Shown here in pieces: positions 11,090 to 22,715 of a stretch of DNA of 64,000 bases. Position 1 is the first letter of the stretch, and each line of letters begins with the position of its first letter. Where the stretch lies: the NCBI GenBank assembly GCA_034769895.1, contig CM068373.1, positions 18,829,967-18,893,966 of the forward strand. The letters run 5' to 3'. A program made the translations under genes and the position numbers. This DNA is from Magicicada septendecula. Lineage: Eukaryota > Arthropoda > Insecta > Hemiptera > Cicadidae. The notes under the pieces are model-generated. The model was given only the letters and a program-made list of their open reading frames with translations. It was not told the DNA's origin and made no database searches.

Positions 11090-11860
11090 TCCATATTCAT
11101 GCAGCGTACTTAGCACTCTATCTAACCTTTCGCAATGTGTATCAATGTCTGGTGACGTAATAACTATATCGTCCACATATACAGTTGTAAATTCTAAAAT
11201 CTCCCTCCCTAATACATAGTCTAAACATTTAATGAAAATCGCAACACTTACGTTCAATCCGAAAGGTAACCTACGGAATTGGTAGTTCCTGCCGTTGTAT
11301 AAAAACGCTACATATTGACGGGATTCCTCTTCCAGCTCTATCTGCCAGTACCCGGCTGTTAAGTCCAACGTTGTTATGTACTTGGTTCCACTGAAACGCT
11401 GCAGAATTTCACTCACTGGTTCTGGTGATTCTCTGTCTGGAACAATTATTCTGTTTACTTGTCTCGCGTCTAAACACAGTCTTATCGATAAATCTTTCTT
11501 GGTAACCACTACTAAAGGGTTGGAATATGGTGAAGTGGATTTTTCTATTATACCTTCCCTTAACATTTTATTTATTTCCTCCTGTACTAACCCCCTCTTG
11601 GAGTATGGTACCAGATAGGTTTTAGGTGCAAAGGGTGTTTTTTCTTTAACGACTAATTTACCCTTAAAATTTTTTACTAACCCTGGTTCGTCTGAAAAAA
11701 CTAACTTATTTTTACTTATTATTTGTACTACTTTTTCCTTATCTTGATAACTAAATTCCCCATCTTGATATAGGATTTTATTCATTTTTTCACCCCAACT
11801 ATCTTCAGTTTCAAATAATTCATTATTATTTACCATCAAGTTACAATAATTAATCATCAA
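11079..11860 (-). CDS. pol: Gypsy pol: reverse transcriptase (truncated frame)
   Basis: Minus-strand frame with reverse transcriptase fingers and palm: an upstream segment KNKLVFSDEPG, then SNPLVVVTKKD, LCLDARQVN, TTLDLTAGYWQI (first catalytic Asp at residue 166 counted from 11860), RRLPFGLN, and the active-site box YVDDIV at residues 228-233. The reading frame is genuine to about residue 261 (LHEYGITVK). The last ~30 codons to 10982 are read from the inserted ribozyme element. The enzyme copies element RNA into cDNA in cytoplasmic particles. Joined with 10489-10773 it would be a normal-length RT, but it is split here. Confidence 0.9.
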
Positions 11861-12179
11861 GGGCCTACATTAGTTTATATCGTTATCAGAAATTAACATT
11901 CCCTTATTAATTATTTTTAATGCTTTCATTTCTACAGTTTTCTTTTGTATAAATGGTATTTCAATTATATTATTATCATTGTTTAATTTCATAGTCTGTG
12001 TGTAATAGTTTAACTCCACTTTAAAATTATTTAAAAAACATTACCCATTATAGCTCCCATATTTAAGCCTGGAATAACTAAGAAAGGTACATTTATTGTG
12101 TTTTTATTTACCTTTAATTGTAGCATTATTTGTTTAGTTACCTTTTTACTGCGAACACCCGTACCCCTATAACACTAAT

Positions 12180-12330
12180 TTCCAGTACTGGTAGTTGTGG
12201 AATTGTCTCTGTAGTTTGATTTTTTATTTTTTCAAAAATTTTATCTATTGCAGTCAGTTCACTCCCTGAATCTACTAGAAAAGTGTATTTAGAATTAAAC
12301 ACTTCGGCTTAAAATTCTGCCATCCCAAAA
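12180..12330 (-). pseudogene. pol: Gypsy pol: aspartic protease remnant
   Basis: The minus strand reads FLVDSGSELTAIDKIFEKI, with the DSG active-site triad at 12264-12272. This is the retroelement aspartic protease signature, in the expected place between gag and RT. The surrounding frame has stops (for example near 12310 and throughout 11870-12170), so it is not part of any long ORF. It would normally cleave Gag-Pol. Confidence 0.7.
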
Positions 12331-12448
12331 GTATTACTGCTCTCCCCCACTTCTTCATCGGATAAATCATTATGTATGTTGGTGATAAGTGACCCTATTG
12401 TCATGTGATTTCTAGATGGCTGGGGGCTTTCCTTTTCAACCGCCCTGA

Positions 12449-14221
12449 CTAGTTTAACTGTATTGGAGGCGGTGGTTCGCTGTAAACCCCCCTGTGATCC
12501 CCTCTATTGTTTTGGTTATTAGCAGGTGCTTCTACACCCCGAGTGTCGTTTGAGTTACCAACATATCCTCCTCTACCTCTGTGGTTGAAATTTCCCGGCA
12601 TTCCCCGGTTACTGGTGAAGCCTCTCCCCCTATGATTCCCTCTAAACTCACTATGACCGAAACCCCTATTATAATTCTCTACTCTCCCTTGAGCACTACC
12701 CCTCGGACCCTGACACCTATAACATTGATTCCGCGAACCATTATAATTATTAGCTCCACAACTAGGGTTTGGACATAACCATTCCCCCTCCCCTGATCTA
12801 CTTATATTACTAACAAAATGGTCTGGTTGTCTTACGTCGGTATTTGTTTGATTTGATTCATTAACTCTAAATTGGTATTTATTATCTTCTTCCTCTTTCA
12901 TACTCTGGTATGCTTCTAGTATTTTTTCTAATTCTGCAATATTAGCAAACTCCCGGGTTCTGATTGTGGACCATATGTCCTTAGGTAAATGCTTACTAAT
13001 GTATCTTATAAAAGATGAAAGAGGCATTGGTGGTTCTAAATATTTAACCTGACTATATAGTCTCGTCACGTACGATCTAATACTCATGTGTTTAATATTA
13101 AAATTACCCCATCCCATTATGGTACTGCGTAAACCCTCTTGTTTTTCTTCCGACCAGTATTTATTTTTAAACTCTTGTTCAAACTCATTAAAATTTGCCC
13201 AGTTATCATTATGAGCGTCCGCCCATATTTTTGCATCCCCTTTAAAATATTTTAAAATTCGTACTAATTTAATTTCCCAACTTTCTTGGTTATATTTGTT
13301 GAAACTTTTTATAGAGTTTAAAAATTGTATGGGGTTCACCCCCCTACTTCCATTACTAAAATAACCTAATTCAACTTCCACGTTCACTCTCTCACTCACA
13401 TTAGTTAATTTTTGGTTAATTGCTACACTTAAATCTTCTCTGACTCTAATTATTTCTTGTTCGTGTTCTGTTTGTTTACTTTTCAAACTAGTTACATTAG
13501 TCTTAAATGTCTCAATTTGCTCAAAGTTACTTCTGAATTCATCATTTATACTCTCTTGTATTTTATTTGCTTTTTTAATTTGCTCACATTCATTAATTAC
13601 ACCTTGAACATTACTGTCAATTCTGTCATTTTTTTTTTTAATTTTATCATTAAATTTATTTGTTAACACGTCAGATTTCTTATTTGTCTCTAGCATTTTC
13701 TCATTTTGTTTTTCGTTAACTATTTTTATATCATTTTTCATCTCAGTTTGTATCTTATTTATGTCTATAGTCAGTTCATCTTTCACTCCAACAATAGTCT
13801 CATTCACACTTTCCAATCGGCTGTTCATATTTACTTCACTCATTCTTAATTCGCTTCTTATGTTCACGAACTCGTTACTTAAGTCTGTAAGTTTATTATT
13901 GACTACATTTATTTCTGATTTGATTTCAGACTTTAACTTATTATTTTCTGCTTTCATTTTCTCGTCTTGTTTGTCAAGTTTATCATTTACTTCCGTTCTA
14001 AACTCATTCAAATTCGTGTTTTGTTGGTCAAATTTCTCATTTTGTTGATCAAATTTGCTACTCATCACTTCCATAAATAATGCTAATTGACTAAGTACGT
14101 CTACATTTTCGAGTCTGCTACTCTTAGCGTCTACCGTCTCAATTGTTATTTCGTCTGTTGTATTGTCTGTATCGTTTACGTGCTTGTTAATATTTGTCGA
14201 TATCAAACTCTTGCGTAACAT
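12449..14221 (-). CDS. gag: Gypsy gag with long coiled coil and RanBP2-like finger
   Basis: This 590-codon frame is the capsid precursor of the gypsy element, immediately downstream of the primer site. Residues about 45-275 are a Lys/Glu/Asn-rich heptad-type coiled coil (repeated FDQQN, KLDKQDEK, IKSEIN). Residues about 310-450 match the retrotransposon capsid region (ILKYFKGDAKIWAD, FEQEFKNKYW). The nucleic-acid-binding tail is unusual: a W-x-C-x4-C...C-x2-C finger (W481 to C503, WLCPNPSC...QCYRC) like RanBP2 zinc fingers, followed by an RG-rich tail (HRGRGF, HRGRGGY). There is no CCHC knuckle. Another ATG at 14280-14282 opens a different frame (MAEKGKRANLFEDIV...) for about 30 codons, so the original start may have been there with a later 1-nt shift. 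Confidence 0.9.
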   Translation of the reverse strand: MLRKSLISTNINKHVNDTDNTTDEITIETVDAKSSRLENVDVLSQLALFMEVMSSKFDQQNEKFDQQNTNLNEFRTEVNDKLDKQDEKMKAENNKLKSEIKSEINVVNNKLTDLSNEFVNIRSELRMSEVNMNSRLESVNETIVGVKDELTIDINKIQTEMKNDIKIVNEKQNEKMLETNKKSDVLTNKFNDKIKKKNDRIDSNVQGVINECEQIKKANKIQESINDEFRSNFEQIETFKTNVTSLKSKQTEHEQEIIRVREDLSVAINQKLTNVSERVNVEVELGYFSNGSRGVNPIQFLNSIKSFNKYNQESWEIKLVRILKYFKGDAKIWADAHNDNWANFNEFEQEFKNKYWSEEKQEGLRSTIMGWGNFNIKHMSIRSYVTRLYSQVKYLEPPMPLSSFIRYISKHLPKDIWSTIRTREFANIAELEKILEAYQSMKEEEDNKYQFRVNESNQTNTDVRQPDHFVSNISRSGEGEWLCPNPSCGANNYNGSRNQCYRCQGPRGSAQGRVENYNRGFGHSEFRGNHRGRGFTSNRGMPGNFNHRGRGGYVGNSNDTRGVEAPANNQNNRGDHRGVYSEPPPPIQLN

Positions 14222-14329
14222 TTAAAATTGACCCCTCCACAATATCTTCAAATAAATTTGCCCTCTTGCCTTTCTCTGCCATTTTCGATCAGGTTGTAAA
14301 TTAATTTATTTTAATTTTTAATTCACAAC

Positions 14330-14347
14330 GTCCCTGGTTGGGCGCCA
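14330..14347 (-). other. Primer-binding site of the gypsy element
   Basis: On the minus strand the sequence is TGGCGCCCAACCAGGGAC, a tRNA-Lys-type primer site directly next to the LTR. It fixes the 5' LTR end at 14348 and the element orientation. Confidence 0.8.
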
Positions 14348-15479
14348 ATTAAAGTATTACAAGTTAATTAATGTTTGAAATACTTAAATTTGTCCCACTT
14401 ACCTCTATTGATAATTTACCAGGGTGTCGTCTGATGTACTTTGGCAGAGAAAAACAACAGGTGATGCAAAATAAACAAGTACATAGTTATAGTTCATACA
14501 ACCCACTACTTTATTGTATTCTCATCTCTTCTCCTTCTCTACCTACTAACATTCCACTTACATACTATTGAATATTGAGGTTCCAACACCATCTGATTAA
14601 AATAACAACTTATCTCTTACTTCTTATAATTAAATCATTTGTCTATAATTATGAAAAACTACCCAGATTGCTCACTCTCTCCCTCTCACACAATTTAAAT
14701 AATCTCCCCAAAATATAGCGTTCTGTATTCTGACATGTTTTATGATTGATTGTTTTTATGTGATAATCAGTTACTTTTTTGATATGTTTTATGATTGAGT
14801 TTTACGTGAGGCATAGTTACTCAGTTGGCGTCTCCTCCAACCACGCGTAGCACTTTGCTGATCTAATTCGTCCACATTTTTTTCTTTTGTCACTCCGCAC
14901 GTCTTGTTATTAAATTTAATGTCGTATTTTTCTGTCGTTTTATCTCACTTTAAGTTACACTTTCAATCGGACTTTTTTCACATTTTCGTTAAATTCTGAA
15001 AAAGTTTTCGACTCGCGGAGTCTTGATACGCACCTGGCCAGGCGGAACTGTATCGGTGACTGCCATGCTTACCTAAAGGCTGGCGAGCATTTCCGTTTGC
15101 ACTGCCTACATGATGTCGGCGGGAATACAATGATGTCCAGACAGCTCATTGGTGCTTTTCGATTGTCGACGCTGTTCTATGGTAATACAATAGGCTGTGG
15201 CTCACCATTTCCGTCGTCTTCACTGACACGTGGTGAAAGAAATTTTATAAACTAGACATCTTGTCGGCATCCCTTACGCGCGCGTGCTCATGTCACGCAT
15301 GTGAGTGCGTAACACAAAGCTTGATTTCTCAGAACCGTATTGCGTTGTATCGCCACACCTCGCTCTCAAGGCTATGTCATTGCGTTCTTTGTCAGACTGA
15401 AATTGTTTTATGTATGGGAGTTACAATTGACAATGAAATAATTTTAATAAAATAAAATACCCCATTCTGTCCCATTACA
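14348..15479 (-). repeat. LTR (L3) of the gypsy element
   Basis: About 1.13 kb, from the primer site to a minus-strand TGTAATGGGACAG start. It shares with L4 (ending 17408) the block 'ttacaattgacaatgaaat' and 'ataccccattctgtcc', and with L7 the block 'gtgtcgtct...tgtact...cagagaaaaac'. On its right it abuts a second gag fragment directly, so it may also have served as the 3' LTR of that neighbour. Confidence 0.8.
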
Positions 15480-15480
15480 T

Positions 15481-16150
15481 CAGTGACCCTATTGTCATGT
15501 GATTTCTAGACGGCTGGGGGCTTTCCTTTTCAACTGCCCTGATTAGTTTAACTGTACTGGAGGTGGTGGTTCGCTGTAAACTCCCCTTTGATCCCCTCTA
15601 CTGTTTTGATTATTAGAAGGTGCTTCAACACCCCTAGTTTCGTTTGGGTTACCAACATATCCCCCTCTACCTCTGTGGTTAAAATTTCCCGGCATTCCCC
15701 GATTGCTGGTGAAACCTCTCCCCCTATTACTCCCTCTAAACTCACTATGATCAAAACCTCTATTATAATGCTCTACTCTCCTTTGAGCACTACCCCTAGG
15801 ACCCCGACACCTATAACGCCTATAATTATGATTTTGCGAACTATTATAATTGCTAGCTCTACAACTAGGGTTTGGACATAAGCATGCCCCCTCTTCTGAT
15901 CTACTCATATTATTAAGAAAACGGTCTGGTTGTCTTACTTTGGTATTCATTTGCCTTTATTCATTATCTCTAAACTGGTACTTATTATCCTCTTCCTCTT
16001 TCATACTCTGGTATGCTTCTAGTATTTTTTCTAACTCGGCTATATTAACAAACTCCTGGGTTCTGATTGTGGACCGTATGTCCTTAGGTAAATGCTTACT
16101 AATATATCTTTGAGGCATTAGTGGTTCTAAATATATATACTCGTATGTTT
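15481..16150 (-). pseudogene. gag: Second gag fragment (C-terminal part)
   Basis: Diverged duplicate of the C-terminal third of the gypsy gag at about 12396-13110, on the same strand. It includes CLCPNPSCRASNYNSS and the RG-rich tail, ending PPPPVQLN against PPPPIQLN in the complete copy. The second half of the zinc finger is altered (YRRYRC). The 135-codon frame 15543-15950 covers most of it; upstream (15950-16150) it continues in broken frames. It is sandwiched between LTRs L3 and L4 with no primer site, and looks like an internally deleted element. Confidence 0.8.
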
Positions 16151-16184
16151 AATATTGAAATTACCCCATCCCATTATGTATTTA

Positions 16185-17408
16185 GTCAAATAAATACACA
16201 GTTATAAAATCATAATTACCATCTCACTTACCTTAATTTCGGATCCAGGGTTCTCGCACGAACTGTGAATGGAAACGTGATTTTGAGGTGGTAAAAATAA
16301 CACACTCGCATTGGTGTAAGACAACTAAAATTTTATTTCATTCTTCAAACTGTTCTCAAGTTATGAATTATTCATTTCTTTCTCTCTCAAATCATGTTAT
16401 TATTTCTTTCCAAATAATTAAGACAAAAACATTCCTTAAATATTACATACTTATTCTAACATCTTATATTAATGAAAGCAACCCAGCCTGCTTATCCACA
16501 ACATTCATACCTTTTCAAAACCCCATTTTATTTACTGATTGCCCTTAAAAAAAAGTTTAAAATTAATTAATTAGTGTAATTTAGAGTCGACTACTTAACC
16601 CCGTGTTTTTCTGAAGACCATGCGCTGCATTGCATATGTTTACGAATGTTTCGTCTATTTATCACATTTCTCGACTTTGTTGTTCACTCCGCTAACTTTG
16701 TTCTGAGCTGTTGAATTTAACTTTTCTTATTCAAATTTTTTACACTTCGGAATCTGTTAGAATAAAATTTTAGTTCACGAACTTTATTACTTGTCCCGGC
16801 CGGGAACAGGTGATTTCGTCGACTGGGTTTACGGTTTTCACATTTTTATAAAGTTTCGCCCGACCGGGAACACGCGCCAATACTCGCGTCCGTTACGCTT
16901 AGTTCTTTTTCGTCGACTGGCGATAACGTTACCAACGTGCCTCCCTACCACAGTTGGTCAAGACGGGAAACCAATGCCTTCTTGTGTCAAAATGTTCGTC
17001 AATTTTCACATAGTATGGGCTGTCCAGGTGTGTTAGACGGTGAGATATTTCACTAGCATTCGTTATGTCACTCTAGTAGGCGTGTTTTTGCCATATTTCC
17101 GCCAGCAACCTAGCACGTGGCAAGAAATTTAACATCTTTGGCCATTTTTATTTGGTTTGGCTCCAGGCTGCGTAGTGTCGTCTCTGCGCATTGCTGGTGT
17201 TCGCGTGTTTGAGTGCATCACACAACACTTGATTTCCTGGACTTCAATTGCGTTCTACGGTCACACCTTGCAAAACTATGTCACTGCGTTCTTTGTCTGG
17301 CTGAAACCGTTTTATGTAGGGGACTTGCTACCGTATTCATACATGGGAGTTACAATTGACAATGAAATAAATTTAATAAAATAAAATACCCCATTCTGTC
17401 CAATTACA
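16185..17408 (-). repeat. LTR (L4), 3' LTR of the element to its right
   Basis: The right end 'ccattctgtccaattaca' is nearly the same as the end of L3, and the last ~250 bp align well with L3. It is followed at once by a polypurine tract (minus strand GGGGGG run, 17409-17421). It is therefore the 3' LTR of the minus-strand element lying at 17409 and beyond. The left edge is approximate. Confidence 0.7.
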
Positions 17409-18034
17409 ATACCCCCCCTAATGAGAGGTCTTTTGTCGAGACAGAAGAACTCTCATTGCTAAACCCCTAAGAGGATCGGTGAGGATATGGTGCCAACAAC
17501 CCCCCATTAATTTCTTAACGCATCATGGGTAAACTACCCCCCTAGCTCGGCGACCATGGCTGCACTGGAACGAGATTACTGGACTTCTCTACTCGAGATC
17601 CCAACACCGTAAACTTGGACAGATACTCACTATAATACACCCAACCGAACATTCCACCCCAAAATCAAAACCCTGGCCTTATACCATACCAAATCCTCAA
17701 CCGATATGTTCCCCCTTACATGCACACTGGGCTGCCTTTAGCAAGTACTGGGTGCGTACACATACTCATTATTACGTTCTAGACAAACTCCCTAAAATAT
17801 TTTAAAATCATTTTTCCAAATCAAAATACAGCAAACAAATTAAATTCAAATCATTAATTTTTATAAAAAATTAATCTAAGTTCAAAATCAAGCTTTTACC
17901 TTACCATTACTTTCGTTAAAATACCAACATTTTTTACATGACTCTACCTCTTCTTCACTATTACTAACAATCACAAAAAATACACGAACTGAACATCTTA
18001 TTAAATCATTAATTCACTTATCCTAACATTTGGT

Positions 18035-18083
<49 letters not shown>

Positions 18084-18925
18084 TTAACAATAGAATTCAA
18101 TAAACACACTAGTAATACATACAAACAACAATATACTCAGAGAGCCGCAAACATCATCTATATGGCAGATATAAAAAATAATTTTTTTTTCTTCCAAAAA
18201 ATTAATTTCCCAAAATATTTCTTTTATCAATCTCAAAATAAAATCATTTAAGTTAATTAAGTAACACCATGGTGTGAATCAATTCTCAGAAAATGGTTCT
18301 GTCTCTAACATCAGTCCTCAGCTGATCTCTCTGGGTCAAGTGAACGACCTTGACATATATACACTACACAAAGAAAGCTACACTGTAAAATACATGAAAC
18401 ATCTTTAAAATAAGACCTTCAAGCATAATACAACATAATAAAATAGAACATTCAAAATTAACATGGTTATTATTATCTTGCAATAAACAATAAAATTTAC
18501 ATTTAAATTGACCAAAATTACACACTTTACAGCTTTAATTTATTTTCAAACTCTAGTACAATTGTCACTTGTTTCAATTCTTATTACATTTTGACTATGA
18601 CTTTCTTTCTTTAATATTTTCATTCTCAATGAGTTTGGGTGACTCTTAGGTATTCATAAGAATTTGATCTACAACTTGGCATTTATATATACTCTTACCC
18701 CCCTTCTGACTCTAATACTCACTTAACAGCTTTACCTAGTCTGACACCCATCTATCAAAACATCTACCACCCGTTCACTACCTCTAACTTACTACTCTAA
18801 CTCATTTCGCATCATTCTACCCTTATAACAAAATACTCTCTACCCTTTTGCACTCAGGATGTGTGTTCCCTTCCCAATGCTCATTCCCTGATTTGGTTCC
18901 TGGACCCTCCCTAGGTAACCCTTTC
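17409..18925 (-). mobile_element. Interior of a non-coding LTR element, first half
   Basis: It begins with a polypurine tract and a block ('atgagag...ctctcatt', then 'gagatcccaacaccg') that recurs at 54096-54300 next to L10. No long ORF. A (TA)n run lies at 18038-18081. The young element at 18930-26695 interrupts it, and similar material continues at 26700. The interior resembles the non-coding part of the 49.4-51.2 kb element. Confidence 0.6.
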
Positions 18926-18929
18926 CAGC

Positions 18930-21125
18930 TATAACACACAAAAAAATTTCGAAAAGTTTTATTTTATAATTTGCAGTAAGGAATGTCGCTGAAAGCAATA
19001 ACGAAGGGTGTATGTTTGGAAAACATATTTTGTAAGGGACAAAAGGGGAACGAGCAAGCAAGCTGTAGTGACGGACACGTCATAAATTTCGTAGACAGCT
19101 GCGACGCGTACCCTGTTAACAGAGTTCACTGCTCCGGGTACGTAGAACACCAGTTTTTTGTGAAAACACATTGATTCCATAGAAAACTACATACAATGTG
19201 TACAGAGCCATTAAAGGAGAAAAGGCTTAACAATGGTCAAGCATACATGCGTACGCCAGCTGTCAGGAGAAAGCGACGAAGGGTGGATTGATTTGAAGGA
19301 CTCCAGCGGTCGATGACAGGGTTTTGACCTTACTTGGAAACGAAAGCGCAGAGAGTACGTCCAAACTCAAGGATGGGGTGTTGCCTGGCAATTAAAAGAA
19401 AAAACCAACTTTCAAAGAAGGGTAGGCGAGGCCCTTGAACAACAATAGATAATAACGGCAGAGCGACGAAGTTAAGAAACAATGAAAATGGAAGAGAAAC
19501 TCAGAGTTGTCACTGAAGATTTTAGAAAAAACGACAGATACAATTTATTGCTGCGTTGGCTGGAAACGTCGACGACCTCAAAATATGAAGCAAGGGAAGA
19601 ATCTGGTGGGGAACCAGAAGCCCTATTAGAGAACGCCTTTGAAAAGATGGGTAGTATTTGGACTTGGAGGGAAAAACATGAAACCAATAAGGACACGGCG
19701 TCGTTGGAATCAGGAGTCTGGTGGGAGATTTGGTAAGGAAAATATAGGAAGGAGACAGGAACGCGCTCAGGAGTTCTAGCTGAGATACGGACGCGAGAAG
19801 AATTCTAACTAAAAATACGGACGCGAGTGGAGTGAAGTCCGTGACGAGAGAAATTAGCATTTTAACGAACTTAGAATAATTTGATACACAGTGTGAGAAG
19901 GTAGTTTTCGAACTTATAACAAATTAATACAGTCATTACAAGCAAACGAACTATGAAGTAGAGTCACACTATTAGCCTACCAGTGAACATTAACTGAAAC
20001 AAATAGTAATCAGACAATAATGTAATTTCAGTGTATAAAAAAAACACTTTACAACAATAACTTTTAAGAACGATTAACAACACAAACTACATTCATGAAC
20101 ACTTAATAACCAGACATACCGCAACAATGGTGCGTAATAATAATTCAGATTTGAAATAATTTACGATGTCGGTGTACAACGCTAACTTTTATTCATAAAT
20201 TATAATCCGAATGCGTGGAGTTGGTGAGTGAAGTGTCTGTGAGAGACATCGTGGAATTCATCCAGTGCCATCTATCATCTGGAGGAGTTATCTGCACGAT
20301 TCTAGAACGATCGACATGGGGGAATCATCACCGCAACTACCGAGTGATTGGATATTCGAATACCAAGTGTAGTAAAACATGTCTTAATTAATTTAGATCC
20401 ACTGTCTGTCATCTCAAAGAATCCACACACAATAAAATTCAATAAAGTAATCGTAAAGGAATTAAAGAAATCGATTCTAAAGTTTGTGTAGAAGTAAAAT
20501 TATCATTGTTTATCAGTTTGGAGTAATGTTTATTTCCAAGTTCTAAATGAATCCGTAATTACAAAATATAGTAACAGCTTAAGAGATATTCATATTAAGA
20601 ATTCATAAGATGAGGCTAAACATTATAATTTACTTAATGTACTAAACGCAATTGATGAATGATCATTAATATGCAACTATTAGATTGAGAGTTTGGATAA
20701 CTAATTTTATTACTGTATTATTTTGATATGTACAATTTAATGAGTATTCAATTTTATTAATGTATTATTGTTTGATATTTACGATTTAGCCATGAGTATT
20801 AAATTTTGGTAATGTGTTAATTTTATATATTTACAAGTACTAATGAGTACATAGAATTTTGTGCTACTTTAATATTTACAAGTAATAGCAAACTAATGTG
20901 AATAAATTTAAGAGTTATCAGTAGCAATGAGCATTTATTATATTTTAACCCTGAGATAAAGAGAATAAACAGTAATTAATGTTAAATTGGAGTCCACACG
21001 CGGGAAATTAAAAAGATAATAACAAAAATTATTGTTAAATTGACGCACACAACGTCGGGCATATTTATTGTTAAATTGGCGTCCATCGCTGGGCGTAAAC
21101 GGGTACAACTCGTTATATTGTTAAA
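18930..21125 (+). repeat. 5' LTR of the RRM-bearing element
   Basis: 2196 bp, beginning TATAACACAC and ending TTGTTAAA before a TGGCGTCC primer-like site. Three further U5-end/primer-like units (from about 20981, 21033 and 21070) lie inside its right end. The small ORFs inside (18983-19174, 19482-19736) are duplicated in the 3' LTR. Their conservation says nothing about function because the LTRs are young. Confidence 0.88.
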
Positions 21126-21203
21126 TTGGCGTCCACACGCGGGACATCAAATAGATAATAACAATATTTAAAATATTGTTAAATTGGCGCCGCACCGCAC
21201 GGC
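20988..21203 (+). repeat. Serial primer-site-like array
   Basis: Five units of a U5-end sequence (ttaaat) followed by a TGGCGTCC-like primer site start at 20988, 21041, 21077, 21127 and 21185. The 21127 copy directly follows the LTR end defined by the 3' LTR and target duplication. The first three are inside the LTR and recur at 26558, 26611 and 26647. Confidence 0.75.
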
Positions 21204-21320
21204 TTGATAAAATAGTAAGCTAGGGCAGTGACAGACAGTGGCTAGCAATAAGTAAAATAAGTACATGTAAGTAGCTTAAGCTATATTATTGTTGTCGTAT
21301 ATCGGTCTCTAAGTCTCTGA

Positions 21321-22715
21321 ATGATAACCCGAAGTCAAGCTAAAATGGCATCTAGTGGAGAAAATTCAAATGAGTTTGATGTCAATAACCAGATGGGCTA
21401 TGAGCAGCCTGAGGACGGAAACGAAATGAATGAAGAAAGCTCCACAACCGGTGCAGGAACTAGGGCCGGGGGACCGCAATCACAGTCGCAGTTATCTGAA
21501 GCAAATTTTCAAATGTTAATGGCATTGATGAAACAACAATTTGAAGAATCGAAAAAGCAAAATGAAGAATCGGAAAGGAAGAGAGATGAAAAACAAAGAA
21601 AACTACATGAAGAGACAATAAGACAGATAGAAGAAACGAAAAAATTACATGAAGAAACAAGAAAACACATAGACGAAAAAATAGAGCTAATGAGAAGAGA
21701 TTTACGAGGACAAAACCACCAGGTGGGTACTGATTTACAAAAACAATCAGAAAAATTGGAAGAAAACAAATTAGATGGAAATACTATGGATCAAATTGAC
21801 ACCGAGTATCAATCTTTAACAACTAAAGCATTGTCTGAACATCATATCTCAAGATCAAAAGAAAGATCTACAATTATTAATGGTAGATATGAAGGTGATA
21901 AAGACACTTGTACTGTGTTTGTTAGCAACTTACCAAACACAACTACAAAAAAGAAAATAATCAAATATTTCAGGAAGTTTGGTACGGTTGTAAATACGAG
22001 ATTGCGATATGCTGCAGTATCTGATCCACGATTTCCCAAAAGACGTACTGTTATTAAGAAAGAGTTTCATAAAGACAGAACAAATATCCATGCATATGTA
22101 CGTTTTACTGATGAAAATAGTGCATATCGTGCTTTGGAAGCAAATGGTAATGTGTATGAGGGTTACCACCTGAGAATTGAGTTAGCTAACACGAAGGCTG
22201 AAGAAAAGCAGAGAACTAAAAAGAAAAAATTGAGTACTACAATTAATATTACCAGTACTGATAGAAAAATTAGAAGTAGGACTGGGGAAGTACGTAAAAA
22301 TTTTGAAACCAAACCTGAGATTAAGAAAATGAAAAACCGTTCTGATGAGTATCAAGGGCGAACTGCGTTAGCACGAAAGAAGAAAAGGATGAAATTTGCT
22401 GGACTATTCAAGAATATTGTGAAGATTGGTATAAGAACGAAAGGAAGATTTCAAGCGATGGAGATGAGATGTCTTAGAAGGCTTGAAAACAAAACATCAT
22501 TATGTGAGTACGCGGACAAGAAAACGAAAATAATTAAAACGCCACAAGCTGTCAAAAAACGTATTTGTAAGAGGGTTGAAAGGAAGAAACGACAAAAAAA
22601 ACCCAGCGCGTACATAAATAATGGTAATATGACCGGGGAAAGTTGTCGAAAAAAGGAGGGAGAGAACCACTTTCAACACTGTCATAAAAGAGAGAGAGAG
22701 AGAGAGAGGTCATAA
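21321..22715 (+). CDS. Gag-like / RBM34-type RRM fusion protein
   Basis: An uninterrupted 464-codon frame in the interior of the young LTR element. Residues 1-60 (MITRSQAK start) and a Glu/Lys/Gln-rich coiled coil at about 60-150 look like the N-terminus of an insect gypsy Gag. Residues about 196-289 form an RNA recognition motif. RNP2 is VFVSNL (199-204). The RNP1 position is NIHAYVRF (255-262), with the long basic insert PRFPKRRTVIKKEFHKDR before it. That layout is typical of the first RRM of RBM34/Nop12-type nucleolar proteins, whose human member has INAYVVF there. The second RRM of RBM34 is absent. Residues 290-464 are very basic and unrecognised, ending in a (GA)n microsatellite (RERERERS). 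The frame has no introns, consistent with capture from mRNA. It may bind RNA, perhaps element RNA. Confidence 0.85.
   Translation: MITRSQAKMASSGENSNEFDVNNQMGYEQPEDGNEMNEESSTTGAGTRAGGPQSQSQLSEANFQMLMALMKQQFEESKKQNEESERKRDEKQRKLHEETIRQIEETKKLHEETRKHIDEKIELMRRDLRGQNHQVGTDLQKQSEKLEENKLDGNTMDQIDTEYQSLTTKALSEHHISRSKERSTIINGRYEGDKDTCTVFVSNLPNTTTKKKIIKYFRKFGTVVNTRLRYAAVSDPRFPKRRTVIKKEFHKDRTNIHAYVRFTDENSAYRALEANGNVYEGYHLRIELANTKAEEKQRTKKKKLSTTINITSTDRKIRSRTGEVRKNFETKPEIKKMKNRSDEYQGRTALARKKKRMKFAGLFKNIVKIGIRTKGRFQAMEMRCLRRLENKTSLCEYADKKTKIIKTPQAVKKRICKRVERKKRQKKPSAYINNGNMTGESCRKKEGENHFQHCHKRERERERS

Noticed and set aside
13457..14048. Plus-strand ORFs opposite the gypsy gag
   Set aside because: Antisense shadows of the real gag frame; hydrophobic only because the coiled coil is A-rich on the coding strand.
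19482..19736. 84-codon ORF in the 5' LTR, repeated at 25025-25279
   Set aside because: Both copies are in recently duplicated LTRs, so conservation is uninformative, and no domain is recognisable.
21321..22715. RRM ORF as an ordinary host RBM34 gene
   Set aside because: It lies between matching LTRs with a target duplication, has no introns, begins with a Gag-like N-terminus and lacks the second RRM.
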